A DNA stretch of 64,000 nt from Flavobacteriales bacterium (GTDB lineage: Bacteria; Bacteroidota; Bacteroidia; Flavobacteriales; Flavobacteriaceae), in NCBI GenBank assembly GCA_027066365.1, contig JAMONV010000018.1, positions 1 to 64,000 of the forward strand, written 5' to 3'. The translations under genes and the position numbers were made by a program. The notes under the pieces were generated by a model that ran no database searches, was not told the DNA's origin, and saw nothing but the letters and a program-made list of their open reading frames with translations. Positions 1 through 10,012 of this stretch are shown one piece after another (positions within the stretch are counted from its first letter, which is position 1; the number at the start of each line of letters is the position of its first letter).

Positions 1-112
1 TCGTCCGGTGAACGGATGTGTTGATGGAGTTGAATGTAGCGAAGAGCAATATCAATTGAACCGAAGGACTGAATTTAAGTGGATATGTCCCGAAGACGAT
101 AAGAAAGAATAA
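1..112 (+). CDS. OmpA-family outer membrane protein, C-terminal fragment
   Basis: An open frame enters from the left edge and stops at a TAA at 110-112, giving about 36 residues. It contains NGCVDGVECSEEQYQLNRRT followed by EFKW. The NRRTEF ending is the hallmark of the last strand of the OmpA peptidoglycan-binding domain, and the GVECSEEQHQLNRR form is common in Bacteroidota OmpA/PorE-like proteins. The protein would anchor the outer membrane to peptidoglycan. Only the last part of the domain is visible, so the N-terminal architecture is unknown. A hairpin terminator follows directly, which fits the end of a transcription unit. Confidence 0.75.
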   Translation, partial: RPVNGCVDGVECSEEQYQLNRRTEFKWICPEDDKKE

Positions 113-146
113 TTCCCCCCCCTCTTTCCATTTATTTTCTAAGGAA

Positions 147-180
147 AAGCCTTTCCAATGCAATTTGGAAGGGCTTTTTT
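147..180 (+). terminator. Rho-independent terminator after the OmpA-type gene
   Basis: AAGCCTTTCCA (147-157) pairs with TGGAAGGGCTT (166-176), with one G-U pair and an 8-nt loop, and is followed by a T run. It lies 34 bp after the OmpA stop codon. Confidence 0.8.
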
Positions 181-259
181 ATATGATTTCATTAAATTAA
201 AGATAAATTTGGCCAAATTTGAAAAAAAAATCATTATTACGGTCTATTATGTCGCATTA

Positions 260-291
260 TTTGTAATTGAATAAAAAAAAAATTAAATTTG
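260..291 (+). promoter_or_regulatory. Bacteroidota-type promoter for the TAXI-channel gene
   Basis: TTTG at 260-263 and TAAATTTG at 284-291 are separated by 20 bp, which matches the Bacteroidota -33/-7 consensus TTTG...TAnnTTTG. The -7 box covers the in-frame TTG at 289, so translation cannot sensibly begin there; the ATG at 310 is the better start. Confidence 0.65.
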
Positions 292-309
292 TCATTGAAA
301 ATTGCAAAA

Positions 310-2697
310 ATGAATCGCTATATTAAGTTTGTTTTTTTGTTAATGATAGCCGGATTATATGGCCAGGAAGAAAAGGTGAATTTTTTGATTGCTTCCGGAA
401 GCCGGGGAGGAAATTATTATCGAACGGGACATTTTATAGCGAGACAATACAATACTTATTTAAAGAATGGTCGTTTCAGGTCGATTGAAACGAACGGTTC
501 GGAAGAAAATATCCGTTTATTAAGGAATAATCAAGTTGACTTTGCTGTTGTTCAACGTAATATTCTTTTGAATAATATTTATAATGATGAAGCGGGAATC
601 AAGAATGTGGTGGTCATTACCCCACTATTTGAAGAGAAATTGTGGATTTATATTCATGGTAAAAAATCGGTTCCTTTTCAGGCATTGGACAGTTTGTCGG
701 GCAAAAAGAAATTAAAAGTAGGATTTACGGGGCGCCGGGGATATAGTTATAAGATTTTCAGAACATTGCTGCAATTTTTGGATATAAATTATGAAAATTT
801 TGAAGATTTTATTGCTAATTATGATACTTTGACGGCACGTTTTTTGCGTGACAGTTTGGATATGGTGGTGAGTTTTTCATTACCGTTGGCGTCTTTAGAT
901 ACATTTCCGGGCGTCACAAAAGTATATCTCGAACGAGTTGATGCGGAGGATATTTCGAACCGTTTACGTAATTTGACCGTAACTGTTTTGGATACTTCGG
1001 GCGCTTACACTTTGGGAAGTTGGAGTTTTTTTGTGGGATTGCGTTCCGTATTGGATAGAATTTCGGATGAACATCAATTGGTTAATGCTTTGTTTGTGAA
1101 GACAGACGATTCGGTTTCGAGGAATCTACAAGCCCTTATTAATCAATCTTTCAGGCAATTTTCGGAGAATAAACACCAAGAGGCGGTTTTGCTAAGAAAT
1201 TTACCTTTATCGGCTTCTTTGAGCGATAAAATCGGATTTAGAAATATTAATTGGCGGCCTTATTTTTATGTGTTTTTGCTTTTTTTATTATTGCTTTTTT
1301 TGAATTATTTCAATAACGGTCGCTTTATTCCGCGTATTCGATTGGGTTATATTTGGCAACGCTATAAGCATTTTCAGTTCGGATTTATCGTATTGATTAT
1401 TTTATATTTCGCCGGTATTGAGCTTTTGGTTTATTCCGAAAAAGTATTTTATAAGGATATCGGCATTAAGAGTCAGATTTTAAATATGACACGTCCCGAT
1501 TTGCATTCCTGGCTTTTGGTAACCACTTTGACGGGCAATAGCAATGGGATATTTCCGCTTTCTACACTGGGCAAAATCATGTTGGCACTTAATTCCATTA
1601 ACTTTTGGATAGGGACGGTTTTAATCGGGGTTTCCGAATATGTGACATACACAATCAATAAAAAGCGAAAAAAAGGACTTATGAAAACAAAACATACGGG
1701 ACATTTGGTGATTTTCGGGTGGAATCATACTACCGAAAAGTTTCTTTTGGAGGTCATTAAAGAGTCCAAAGTTTATTTGAAGCGCAATATCGATATTGTT
1801 TGTGTGGTGGATGATGTCGAACGGGTGCGAACGGAGTATGAAAAAGCGAAAGCGTTGCACGATACCAAAAAGCTTGATATGATTAAGGGTGATGCTTTGG
1901 ATCATTATATTCTGGAGATGGCGAATGTGCATAAAGCAGATACGGTAATTTTACTATCGGACGATCGTAGTAAGCATGCCGATGAGCGGACGGTGATGCG
2001 GGCGCACGCCATTTCGCGTTTTGTGAAAAAAATGCGTCATATCGAGGAAAAGAAACCGGAAACCATGAAGGAGAGAATGGTGGAGAGTTTTAAGAAACTT
2101 GTTGAGAGCCGTAGGAAGCGAGCCGGATATGAACATGTGGAAATTTCGGATGACGCCGATTACATTTATATGATTGCCGAAATTAATAACGAAGAATTCC
2201 GGGAAAGTTTAATCGATGCGGACGTGAATGAAATCGTTATTGCGGGAAATTATCGCAAAGCTATCATTAAGCAATCGTTGTTTAATCACGGAATTTCGCG
2301 AGTGATTGATGAAATCATGCAGTATAATGATTATAATGAGTTTTATAAAATCGATTTGGCAGATCCGGCCAACGCTTTTTTGGTGGGGAAAACTTTTGAC
2401 GAATTGTTGATTATTTTGCGAGAGGCGGGGATTTTATTGATCGGATATCATATTATTTTTCACGATAGCAATGATAATATCGTGATTGACCGTCAAGAAA
2501 TCGAACGCTTGTTGAAAGAACATGAGCCGGGTATAACGCGGGATATTATTGTTAATCCTATTGATCCGGCGGAAAAGAGTCGTCCGGTTGACAATGACGA
2601 TCATTTGATTGTGTTGGCGGTTAGTATGAAAGCTTTGGAAGAGGGTTTGGCCCGCTTGCGCGGGAAATTTGACAACCAAAAAAATCCGGTTCATTGA
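310..2697 (+). CDS. TAXI solute-binding domain fused to an ion-channel pore and RCK domain
   Basis: This 795-residue protein (ATG at 310) joins parts usually found in separate proteins. Residues 1-18 are a signal peptide. Residues about 22-300 resemble TAXI-family TRAP solute receptors (FLIASGSRGGNYYRTG, NQVDFAVVQ). Hydrophobic spans lie near 317-336, 354-378 and 421-443. Between the last two is a pore-loop-like segment, TTLTGNSNGIFPLSTLGKI, which aligns by position with a K+ channel filter but lacks TVGYG. From about 462 an MthK-like RCK domain begins (HLVIFGWNHTTEKFL, VILLSDD) and runs into an RCK-C region. The predicted topology (periplasmic receptor, three spans, cytoplasmic RCK) is consistent. 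Inference: a ligand-gated, cytoplasmically regulated channel; the ion and ligand are unknown. Confidence 0.7.
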   Translation: MNRYIKFVFLLMIAGLYGQEEKVNFLIASGSRGGNYYRTGHFIARQYNTYLKNGRFRSIETNGSEENIRLLRNNQVDFAVVQRNILLNNIYNDEAGIKNVVVITPLFEEKLWIYIHGKKSVPFQALDSLSGKKKLKVGFTGRRGYSYKIFRTLLQFLDINYENFEDFIANYDTLTARFLRDSLDMVVSFSLPLASLDTFPGVTKVYLERVDAEDISNRLRNLTVTVLDTSGAYTLGSWSFFVGLRSVLDRISDEHQLVNALFVKTDDSVSRNLQALINQSFRQFSENKHQEAVLLRNLPLSASLSDKIGFRNINWRPYFYVFLLFLLLLFLNYFNNGRFIPRIRLGYIWQRYKHFQFGFIVLIILYFAGIELLVYSEKVFYKDIGIKSQILNMTRPDLHSWLLVTTLTGNSNGIFPLSTLGKIMLALNSINFWIGTVLIGVSEYVTYTINKKRKKGLMKTKHTGHLVIFGWNHTTEKFLLEVIKESKVYLKRNIDIVCVVDDVERVRTEYEKAKALHDTKKLDMIKGDALDHYILEMANVHKADTVILLSDDRSKHADERTVMRAHAISRFVKKMRHIEEKKPETMKERMVESFKKLVESRRKRAGYEHVEISDDADYIYMIAEINNEEFRESLIDADVNEIVIAGNYRKAIIKQSLFNHGISRVIDEIMQYNDYNEFYKIDLADPANAFLVGKTFDELLIILREAGILLIGYHIIFHDSNDNIVIDRQEIERLLKEHEPGITRDIIVNPIDPAEKSRPVDNDDHLIVLAVSMKALEEGLARLRGKFDNQKNPVH

Positions 2698-2793
2698 TCA
2701 ATACCGGCATTATCCCGGTACAGTATGTCCGTTGAGGCGTTTTTATTTGCATTTTCATATTTCGTTCGGAGGTTGATCCAATATAAGGAATGC

Positions 2794-2829
2794 AAAAAAC
2801 CGGGAAGTCATTAAGAGTTCCCGGTTTTT
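2794..2829. terminator. Bidirectional terminator between convergent genes
   Basis: AAAAACCGGGAA and TTCCCGGTTTTT form a 12-bp stem with a 12-nt loop. A/T tracts on both sides would allow it to serve the rightward channel gene and the leftward T9SS gene. Confidence 0.8.
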
Positions 2830-2846
2830 GATGAGGAAAGTTATGA

Positions 2847-5800
2847 TTACCGAATGATTTTTCGAGTGATTGTTCCGTTATTCGTAAAGATTTCCAGGAG
2901 GTAAATTCCGTTGGCGGCTTTTTGTAGATCCAACCGGATATCCGGGTTTTCGTTTCCTTCGACGGTTTGGATTTGCCGGCCGTTTACGGTGGATATTATG
3001 ACACGATTGATTTTTCCACCGGATAAGTGTAAGAAGAATATTCCATCGCCGGTATTTCGAATGCTTAATTTTGTGGAAATGATGTTTTTACCGGATTTGA
3101 GGGCTTGATTGGAGAAGACAATGGCGAAGCGGTTTTCGAAGTTTCCTGCCGTTGAAGAGAAAGCGTAGGCGCCGTTTGCAAAATCGTGCAGTGTATTCAA
3201 ATCATAATCGATCAGGTAGATATGGATGTTTTGCAAATTACCTTCACGACGGTTCAAACGGATGCTATAATTTCCTTGAGTGTCGGCGGTGAATCCAACC
3301 GGGATGGTGTCCGCTTGAAAGTTATTCCAGTCGGCTTCGGTTAGAATGGTAAATTTTTGTTCGTTTTGAATGGCATAGAATCGTAGGCTTATTGCGTGTG
3401 CATCATAAAATCGGTCGGTGTTTGAGGATGCGTTGGGATTATATCCGAGTAGGATTTGTCCGAATTGTTCTCCGTTAACGGATTCGAAGTCAAACCATGC
3501 GCGGTCGGTGGTGTGACGATTAAGGAATTGGTTGTTGATGGTGGTTCGTTGGGAGTTTGAGAAGGTTACGTTTCCTTGTGTGTTGGCTTCCACCATAAAT
3601 CCTTGTCCGGATGCAACGTATTGGGATGCCATGGGTCCCGTTCCGCTGCATGCTGAAGTTGCGCCCGTTTGATTATAAACGGTATAGCCGGCTTCCTGAT
3701 GTTGTCCGTTAGCGTTGAGACCGGCGCAATTAGTCCACAAGTATAAACTTCCTTGGATATTGGCGTTATCCTGTGCAAATAAGTCAAAATTCAACGCCGA
3801 AGGGTAGGGATTACCTAGTAAGTTCCAGTCGTCTCCGTCGCTGGAGCCGTTTCCGTTAACAATTACGGGGGTGGAGATTTGTCCGTTGTTGAAAGGGTCG
3901 TTATTTTTGGTGAAAACGATTTTCAGCTTTCCTCCGTTATAACCGTCGGGAGCTGAGACGGCATATCCGGTTCCGGATTCAAAAATGTCGGTGCTTTGCA
4001 ATTGAGTCCATCCGGCATTCGGTGTGACGGACGGGTCTTGAACGGAAGCATCGAATCGATAATAGCGCCAAGCGTTATTAACCGCATCCGCCATTGTGTA
4101 ATTGTTACCTGAAAGCGGTGAGGAAAGATAGACATAATCATAATAATGTTCGAGGGAATCGGTGGTTCGTTTCATCACATATTTTCCGTTTCCTTCAATA
4201 ACGGAATTGTCGTTTGTTTGCACCAAAGAAGCATTGTTTCTGATTTCCAAGTAGCCGCGATTGTATAAGTCATTGGTTAATTGAATGTATCGTTCATCGC
4301 CGATAACGGTTGTGTTGCCAAGGCGTAACGCAGCGGAACAAGCGGACAAATCATCGGTTTTAAGGTAGAGTAAGTTGTCTGCCAATAGGAATTTATCGGC
4401 GAGATTGGTGATTGAAAGCGTATCGCCGGAAAGGGATTTCCAAAGGTTTCCGTTCCATTGGGCTACGGAGGTGCAATTGTCAAAAACGATAATACCGTAG
4501 TCTTCCACTTCACCGTCATAATCCGTATCGCATGGACCTTGATAGGTATTATAACTGGCGGATATTCGCATTTTGGTTTTTCCGGGGACGGCGTCAGCGG
4601 GCACTTGAATGGTATATGGTGATTCGTTGGTGGGGCCATCGGAAACATTGGTAGCATAGCCGAGGTCGTATTGTTCATTGGCATCATCAAAATCTCCGTC
4701 TTGATTCCAATCTATCCATGCGCGGGCATATACGTCATAATTACCGTCGGTATTGACATTGACGGTCAGTTCGTAATTTTGACCGCGTTTTACCGATGCT
4801 CGGATTTGGTCGTAATTATTATAAGGCAGACTTTTCCCGGAGCTTATGGAGATTTCATTCAAGGTAACACCCGTGATAGAAGTGGCGTAATCCATGTTAC
4901 CATATGATGCGCAATAATTCTCGGTGGAGGGGATGCCGGTGCTTTCTTGAACAATAACATTATCGATGGCTATATCGGATTGATAATCGGAACCCGTATG
5001 ACCGGTAAATTTGATTAAAATCGAAGGGTTGCCTGCATAATCGTTTAGATCGACAATGGCTTCTTTCCATGCATAGCCTTGATTTCCGGCCAAGGACCAA
5101 AGAGAAGATGACCATGTATTTCCGTTGTCGGTAGAAATGTAAACGTCGAGTTGTCCCATATTAGCGCCATACATGAGGTAATTGAAGCGTAATTCGGGTT
5201 GATTTAGGGTGGAAAAATTAAAGGTAGGGCTGATAACGGAAGCGGTTTTATTGTCACATCCCGAGGCTTCCAAATAGATATAGCGTCCTTCCCAGTCGTT
5301 GGCATCGAAGTAAGGTCCTGTTCCGGGTGAAGGGGTGGAGCCGGATATGATATCCCAGTCGGCGTCGTCGCCGGAGAGGTTTTGCCAACAATCGGAAAAG
5401 GTTACCGAACCGTCGCCGGTACAAGCCGATGTGGGGGAACTTTCGGCCCAATCATTGAAAGATTCCAGATAGGGAAAATCCGATATGATATCACAAGCGG
5501 TTCTGAAACTGACGTTATCGCCGTAGGAAGTTCCGTAGGCGTTAGTGGCATATGCACGAACATAATAGGTTGTGGTTGGATTGAGTCCGGTGAGGTTAAC
5601 CGAAAAGTTTCCCGTTCCGCTTCCTGCGGAGGCGTGGTTTCCTGCTATGGTAGGGTTGGGCGAAGTGCTCCAGCAAATTCCGCGTTCGGTTACGCTTGAT
5701 CCGTTTTCGGAAACAACATTGCCGTTGGCAGTGGCGGTGGTGGCACCTACGGCGCTCATGGCTAAGGTTTGAACCGATGGCGGTCCGTCCGTGGTTCCTT

Positions 5801-7730
5801 GCCCGGTTAAGGCGGGTGTCAAGTAGCAATAATCAGCGGATGCATATTCATAAAGGGCAAAATAATAAGTTTGTCCTTGTTGTAATCCGGTCACATGAAC
5901 GTTTGTGCCCGTTCCGTTATACACAACGAAATTGCCGCTTCCTATTTCATCGCCGTTGCCGAATTGGGCATCAGCCGTGTAATTTGTTCCTGAAGAAGGG
6001 TCGGTGTTGACGGCGCTTCCCTCACGGGCCAAAACAAGAATACGGTCCCCGTTGCCTCTTGTCCAGCTAATATCCAAGCTGTTATCCGTGTGGGCGGTTA
6101 TATTAAAACCGGAAGCTTGCGTGTCCGGAGGTGTGCAGGAAGAGGGAAATTCGAAAGAAACAATACGGGTTCCGTGTGTATTGCTTTTCATGTATTCGGT
6201 TGTAAACCAAAAGGTTTTGCCGTTGGGGTCGACGCTCATATTGGCATAATCGCCCCACCGGTTATAATTGGATTGGGCATATTGCCCGTTCAGGATTTGT
6301 GTTGCGTCAATGTCCAAAATACCCGAAGCGTTATTGTTCTCCGCTTGTGTTTGTCCGGTAATATAAATGCTGGGATAGGTATTGTTTGCATCGGAAATAT
6401 TGTAGCCGATGGCTATTTCTTTTTGTGCATTTATGGCGATTGCAGGAAGCCAGCAGGTGGTTCCGTTTAGGTCTATTTGACCTTGTTGTCGAATATTCCA
6501 ACTTCCCGAAGTGTTTTGTAATTCATACCAGCGGATAGCTCCTTCGCTGCTGCTTTGGGCAATGGTGTGTGCAACAACCAGCCTTTGATCGCCGTTGAAA
6601 TTTCGGTAGCAAGCTCTGAACATTAAAACCGTTGAAAGTGCATCTAATTTTTGGGAAGTGCCGGGCTGGGGAACATTATCCCAATCACCGGTGAAATTTC
6701 CGGTAAATGAAGGAATATCAATGGTTTGTGTCCTCTGGAAAGTGGAATTGGAAGGATTGTTCCAATCGACGTTTAATTGATAAATCCATAATTGGTCGGC
6801 GGGATTGTTTTGATCATCGTCCACAACGGTGATGAATTGCCCGGGAGTTCCGGTTGGTGCCCAAGCCCCGTCGTTGTCCAAGGGTATAATGCAATGAAAG
6901 CCGTCGAAGGTGGATGGGCGGTTGGGATTGTCAAATCCGATCATGGCGGGATTGGGGTCGCCGACAATCATTTTACTGCGTTCAAAGACATAGATGTCAT
7001 TGCCGTTGCTATTGTTGGTGGCCATATAATATCCGTCTTGCCAAATTCCGAATTTCATATAATCGGGCATATCGTCCACATCGAAGCTCCACGACCACCA
7101 ATTACCGCGCGGGTCGTCGGTTTGGGAAACGGCAATGAGCATATAATCATTGCTTCCGCTGACGGAAAATTCGGCATAGAACCATTTGCCTGCTTGTTCG
7201 TCCCATAAAACGATCGGATCGCCGTCATTATAATTGGCGCCGGGTAAATTACTGTCGAAAATCGAATTTAAGTCGGACGGCCCGGCTAACAAGTTTCCGT
7301 TTTTATCATAAATGGCATAGGTCGTATTGACCACTTGAAAATAATAATTGGCGTTTACGTCGCCGTTGGCGTCGGGCGGATAAGCACCGGTATTTTGTCC
7401 GTCAAAGTTTTGTAATATCGTGGGCGGATAGGTTTGAATCGATTGGGGTCGGGCGAAATTTTGTCCGGCATAAATATGCACAAAATCGGGAACTTGTATA
7501 TTCGGATTGAGTGTTCTTTCTTCATACCGGTTATAATAAAATTCTTCGTTTTGCAAATGAAAATCCGAGACTACGGGGCGATTGCCCAGTGAATCGATAA
7601 GGGCAAAACCGATAGGGTATTTAATAATCGTAGGATGAACTACGGCACCGCTTTGTGCCGTAATTTCGGGAATGGAAATAAAAATAAAAATCAGGAAGAA
7701 AAATAATTTCTTTCTCATAAGCTTTTGCAT
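2847..7730 (-). CDS. Large secreted multidomain protein with T9SS type A sorting domain
   Basis: This 1627-residue protein has a signal peptide at residues 1-26 (KKLFFFLIFIFISIPEITAQ). Residues about 90-530 form a repetitive beta-rich region, possibly a propeller. Fibronectin type III-like domains follow at about 537-645 and 650-742, then a MAM-like jelly-roll domain at about 745-930. A GEVED domain spans about 938-1080 (WIDWNQDGDFDD, DGEVEDYG). Residues 1550-1627 are a T9SS type A sorting domain ending in GIYLLEIFTNNGTITRKIIR. It should cross the outer membrane by the type IX system and be attached to or released from the surface. No catalytic motif was recognised; adhesin or matrix binding is a guess. 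ATG at 7718 is an alternative start. Confidence 0.85.
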   Translation of the reverse strand: MQKLMRKKLFFFLIFIFISIPEITAQSGAVVHPTIIKYPIGFALIDSLGNRPVVSDFHLQNEEFYYNRYEERTLNPNIQVPDFVHIYAGQNFARPQSIQTYPPTILQNFDGQNTGAYPPDANGDVNANYYFQVVNTTYAIYDKNGNLLAGPSDLNSIFDSNLPGANYNDGDPIVLWDEQAGKWFYAEFSVSGSNDYMLIAVSQTDDPRGNWWSWSFDVDDMPDYMKFGIWQDGYYMATNNSNGNDIYVFERSKMIVGDPNPAMIGFDNPNRPSTFDGFHCIIPLDNDGAWAPTGTPGQFITVVDDDQNNPADQLWIYQLNVDWNNPSNSTFQRTQTIDIPSFTGNFTGDWDNVPQPGTSQKLDALSTVLMFRACYRNFNGDQRLVVAHTIAQSSSEGAIRWYELQNTSGSWNIRQQGQIDLNGTTCWLPAIAINAQKEIAIGYNISDANNTYPSIYITGQTQAENNNASGILDIDATQILNGQYAQSNYNRWGDYANMSVDPNGKTFWFTTEYMKSNTHGTRIVSFEFPSSCTPPDTQASGFNITAHTDNSLDISWTRGNGDRILVLAREGSAVNTDPSSGTNYTADAQFGNGDEIGSGNFVVYNGTGTNVHVTGLQQGQTYYFALYEYASADYCYLTPALTGQGTTDGPPSVQTLAMSAVGATTATANGNVVSENGSSVTERGICWSTSPNPTIAGNHASAGSGTGNFSVNLTGLNPTTTYYVRAYATNAYGTSYGDNVSFRTACDIISDFPYLESFNDWAESSPTSACTGDGSVTFSDCWQNLSGDDADWDIISGSTPSPGTGPYFDANDWEGRYIYLEASGCDNKTASVISPTFNFSTLNQPELRFNYLMYGANMGQLDVYISTDNGNTWSSSLWSLAGNQGYAWKEAIVDLNDYAGNPSILIKFTGHTGSDYQSDIAIDNVIVQESTGIPSTENYCASYGNMDYATSITGVTLNEISISSGKSLPYNNYDQIRASVKRGQNYELTVNVNTDGNYDVYARAWIDWNQDGDFDDANEQYDLGYATNVSDGPTNESPYTIQVPADAVPGKTKMRISASYNTYQGPCDTDYDGEVEDYGIIVFDNCTSVAQWNGNLWKSLSGDTLSITNLADKFLLADNLLYLKTDDLSACSAALRLGNTTVIGDERYIQLTNDLYNRGYLEIRNNASLVQTNDNSVIEGNGKYVMKRTTDSLEHYYDYVYLSSPLSGNNYTMADAVNNAWRYYRFDASVQDPSVTPNAGWTQLQSTDIFESGTGYAVSAPDGYNGGKLKIVFTKNNDPFNNGQISTPVIVNGNGSSDGDDWNLLGNPYPSALNFDLFAQDNANIQGSLYLWTNCAGLNANGQHQEAGYTVYNQTGATSACSGTGPMASQYVASGQGFMVEANTQGNVTFSNSQRTTINNQFLNRHTTDRAWFDFESVNGEQFGQILLGYNPNASSNTDRFYDAHAISLRFYAIQNEQKFTILTEADWNNFQADTIPVGFTADTQGNYSIRLNRREGNLQNIHIYLIDYDLNTLHDFANGAYAFSSTAGNFENRFAIVFSNQALKSGKNIISTKLSIRNTGDGIFFLHLSGGKINRVIISTVNGRQIQTVEGNENPDIRLDLQKAANGIYLLEIFTNNGTITRKIIR

Positions 7731-7746
7731 TTGGAAATTTAAATCA

Positions 7747-7754
7747 CAAATGTA
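7747..7754 (-). promoter_or_regulatory. -7 promoter box for the T9SS type A gene
   Basis: TACATTTG on the minus strand fits TAnnTTTG and ends 16 nt before the ATG at 7730. The -33 element is not clear. Confidence 0.45.
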
Positions 7755-7839
7755 AAAACATTTTGCGTGTCGAAAAAATTTAAGGTTATTATTAAAGTGT
7801 TAAACTCAAATGAGCCCATCCGTTGAAATTCTATTTGAT

Positions 7840-7889
7840 GAAAAACAAAAAACCGTTAATCAATGTTTAGTGAACACATTGATTAACGG
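7840..7889 (-). terminator. Terminator of fumC
   Basis: CCGTTAATCAATGT (7853-7866) and ACATTGATTAACGG (7876-7889) make a perfect 14-bp stem with a 9-nt loop. On the minus strand it is followed by TTTTTTGTTTTT. Confidence 0.9.
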
Positions 7890-7916
7890 CCGTATGATTC
7901 AAAAGTAGTTCGGCGT

Positions 7917-9317
7917 TTAGATTTGGATTTTTCCTACCATTTTTTCGGGGCGAACATATTTATCGAATTCTTCTCCGGTCAGATAGCCTAAGGTCAGTGC
8001 CGCTTCTTTGAGCGATGTATTTTCCTTGTAGGCTTTTTTGGCGATTTCGGCGGCTTTTTCATATCCGATAACGGGATTAAGTGCAGTGACGAGCATCAAC
8101 GAATTGTCCACCATTTGTTTGATGCGTTCCGTATTGGGACGGATGCCCGTTACGAGTTTATCGGTGAACGATACGGCAGCATCGGCCAATAATTCCGCCG
8201 ATTGCAAGGCATTGGCAATCATCATCGGTTTGAAAACATTCAGTTCGAATTGGCCTTGCATACCGCCTACGGAAATAGCTACATCATTACCCATTACTTG
8301 TGCGCAAACCATGGTTAATGCTTCCACTTGGGTGGGATTGACCTTGCCCGGCATGATGGAACTTCCCGGTTCGTTGGCAGGAATAATGATTTCGCCTATG
8401 CCCGAGCGCGGTCCCGATGCCAGCATACGAATATCATTAGCGATTTTGTTAAGTGATACGGCTATTTGTTTCAAGGCCCCGTGGGTTTCCACAATGGCGT
8501 CGTGTGCGGCCAAAGCTTCGAATTTATTTTCGGCGGTTTTAAAGGGAAGACCGGTAAATTCGGCAATGTATTGCGCTACTTTTTCGGCGTAACCTTCGGG
8601 GGTGTTGATGCCGGTTCCTACGGCGGTTCCGCCCAGTGCCAGTTCGCTCAAATGATTCAAGGTGTTTTTCAAGGCACGGAGGCCATGGTCAATTTGTGAA
8701 ACATAGCCCGAAAATTCTTGCCCCAAGGTTAAGGGAGTTGCGTCCATAAAATGCGTGCGTCCGATTTTGACAATGTCCTTGAATTCAATGGCTTTTGCGT
8801 GTAATGCGTTGCGTAGTTTTTCGAGGGCGGGAATGGTTTTTTCTACCAGTTTTTTGTAGAGGGCGATGTGCATGGCCGTAGGGAAGGTGTCGTTTGACGA
8901 TTGCGATTTATTGACGTCGTCGTTGGGATGCAGAAGGCGCTTGCCTTCGCCCAGTTGATGGCCTTGAAGAACGTGAGCACGGTTGGCAATTACTTCGTTA
9001 ACATTCATGTTGGATTGTGTTCCCGATCCGGTTTGCCAGATGACCAGCGGGAAATGATCGTAGAGTTTTCCTTCGAGAATTTCGTCTGCCACTTGTGCTA
9101 TTAAATTGCGTTTTTCTTTGGACAAAATGCCGGCATCGTGGTTGGTATATGCCGCCGCTTTTTTCAGGATAGCGAAAGCGTCGATGATTTCCCGCGGCAT
9201 GGATGCCGGCGGACCTATCCGGAAATTTTGTCGTGAACGTTCGGTTTGAGCGCCCCAATATTTGTCGGCCGGAACCCGGACCTCACCCAAGGTATCGTGT
9301 TCGATTCGATATCTCAT
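7917..9317 (-). CDS. fumC: Fumarate hydratase, class II
   Basis: This 466-residue protein interconverts fumarate and malate in the TCA cycle, in the cytosol, and should be a homotetramer without an iron-sulfur cluster. The family signature [13 protein letters not shown] carries the catalytic-loop serine, and [13 protein letters not shown] and [16 protein letters not shown] are the other two conserved blocks of the fumarase/aspartase superfamily. The length is close to other class II fumarases (about 465). It stands alone, with its own -7 box upstream and a strong terminator downstream. Confidence 0.96.
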   Translation of the reverse strand: MRYRIEHDTLGEVRVPADKYWGAQTERSRQNFRIGPPASMPREIIDAFAILKKAAAYTNHDAGILSKEKRNLIAQVADEILEGKLYDHFPLVIWQTGSGTQSNMNVNEVIANRAHVLQGHQLGEGKRLLHPNDDVNKSQSSNDTFPTAMHIALYKKLVEKTIPALEKLRNALHAKAIEFKDIVKIGRTHFMDATPLTLGQEFSGYVSQIDHGLRALKNTLNHLSELALGGTAVGTGINTPEGYAEKVAQYIAEFTGLPFKTAENKFEALAAHDAIVETHGALKQIAVSLNKIANDIRMLASGPRSGIGEIIIPANEPGSSIMPGKVNPTQVEALTMVCAQVMGNDVAISVGGMQGQFELNVFKPMMIANALQSAELLADAAVSFTDKLVTGIRPNTERIKQMVDNSLMLVTALNPVIGYEKAAEIAKKAYKENTSLKEAALTLGYLTGEEFDKYVRPEKMVGKIQI

Positions 9318-9342
9318 GACTTTTGTTTTTTTTGGTTTTATA

Positions 9343-9350
9343 CAAATTTA
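9343..9350 (-). promoter_or_regulatory. -7 promoter box for fumC
   Basis: TAAATTTG on the minus strand fits TAnnTTTG and ends 25 nt before the fumC ATG. No convincing -33 TTTG is visible. Confidence 0.4.
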
Positions 9351-9478
9351 AGGGCTTGGGAATCTATCTCTTATGTCATATCTCATTTTCTTGCGAAAAA
9401 GAAAAGCGAATTAGAGTTTTTTTTGATTATATAAATATTTGTTTTATGCTGATTGATAATGAAATCTGTAAATTAAAC

Positions 9479-9509
9479 TTGACATTTTGTAAAATATATT
9501 TTACATTTG
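9479..9509 (+). promoter_or_regulatory. Promoter for the membrane protein/HTH pair
   Basis: TTGACA at 9479-9484 and TACATTTG at 9502-9509 are separated by 17 bp. The ATG at 9530 begins 20 nt after the -7 box. Confidence 0.6.
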
Positions 9510-9529
9510 TATTCTAAAAAACATGTTTT

Positions 9530-10012
9530 ATGACAAGTGATGTGCTTTTTCCTTATCGATACAAACGTATTGGAATGTATATTTTTTTGATGGGAATTGT
9601 ATTGGGAATTTGGTATTTGATTAATCAGGAGGGGCCTCCTTTTTTGAATTGGCGTGTGCCGGCATTGTGGTTTGAAGGATTGGATTTATCCGGCGCGGTT
9701 TTTTTTGGCCGGATTACCGATAATGTATTGGATGAATTGGCTTTAATTCTGATTATTGCGGGTGGTATTTTGATAGGATTTTCACGTTGCCGGGATGAGG
9801 ACGAATACATTCGGAAATTACGTTCCGATTCGTTGATTTGGGCGTTTTATGTGAATTACGGAATTTTAGCGGCAAGTATTATTTTTGTTTACGGTTTGTC
9901 ATTTTTATGGATTATGACTTTCAATATGTTAACTCCGTTATTGTTTTTTCTTTTCAGGTTTTATTATTTGTTATACCGTGAAAAAAAATCCATGTATCCG
10001 GATGAAAAATAA
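9530..10012 (+). CDS. Small integral membrane protein of unknown function
   Basis: This 160-residue protein has about four hydrophobic spans: near residues 14-31, 65-84, and two more between about 100 and 150 (YGILAASIIFVYGLSFLWIM, MLTPLLFFLFRFYYLLY). The tail is basic. No enzymatic motif is visible and I do not recognise the family. Its 3' end overlaps the start of an XRE-type regulator by 11 nt, so the two are almost certainly translated from one message. Membrane protein/small HTH pairs of this kind are common in Firmicutes and Bacteroidota; the membrane partner may sense or be controlled by the regulator, which is inference. Confidence 0.7.
   Translation: MTSDVLFPYRYKRIGMYIFLMGIVLGIWYLINQEGPPFLNWRVPALWFEGLDLSGAVFFGRITDNVLDELALILIIAGGILIGFSRCRDEDEYIRKLRSDSLIWAFYVNYGILAASIIFVYGLSFLWIMTFNMLTPLLFFLFRFYYLLYREKKSMYPDEK

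Noticed and set aside
8038-8592. 184-codon open frame opposite fumC
   Set aside because: Antisense to a conserved enzyme; no independent support.
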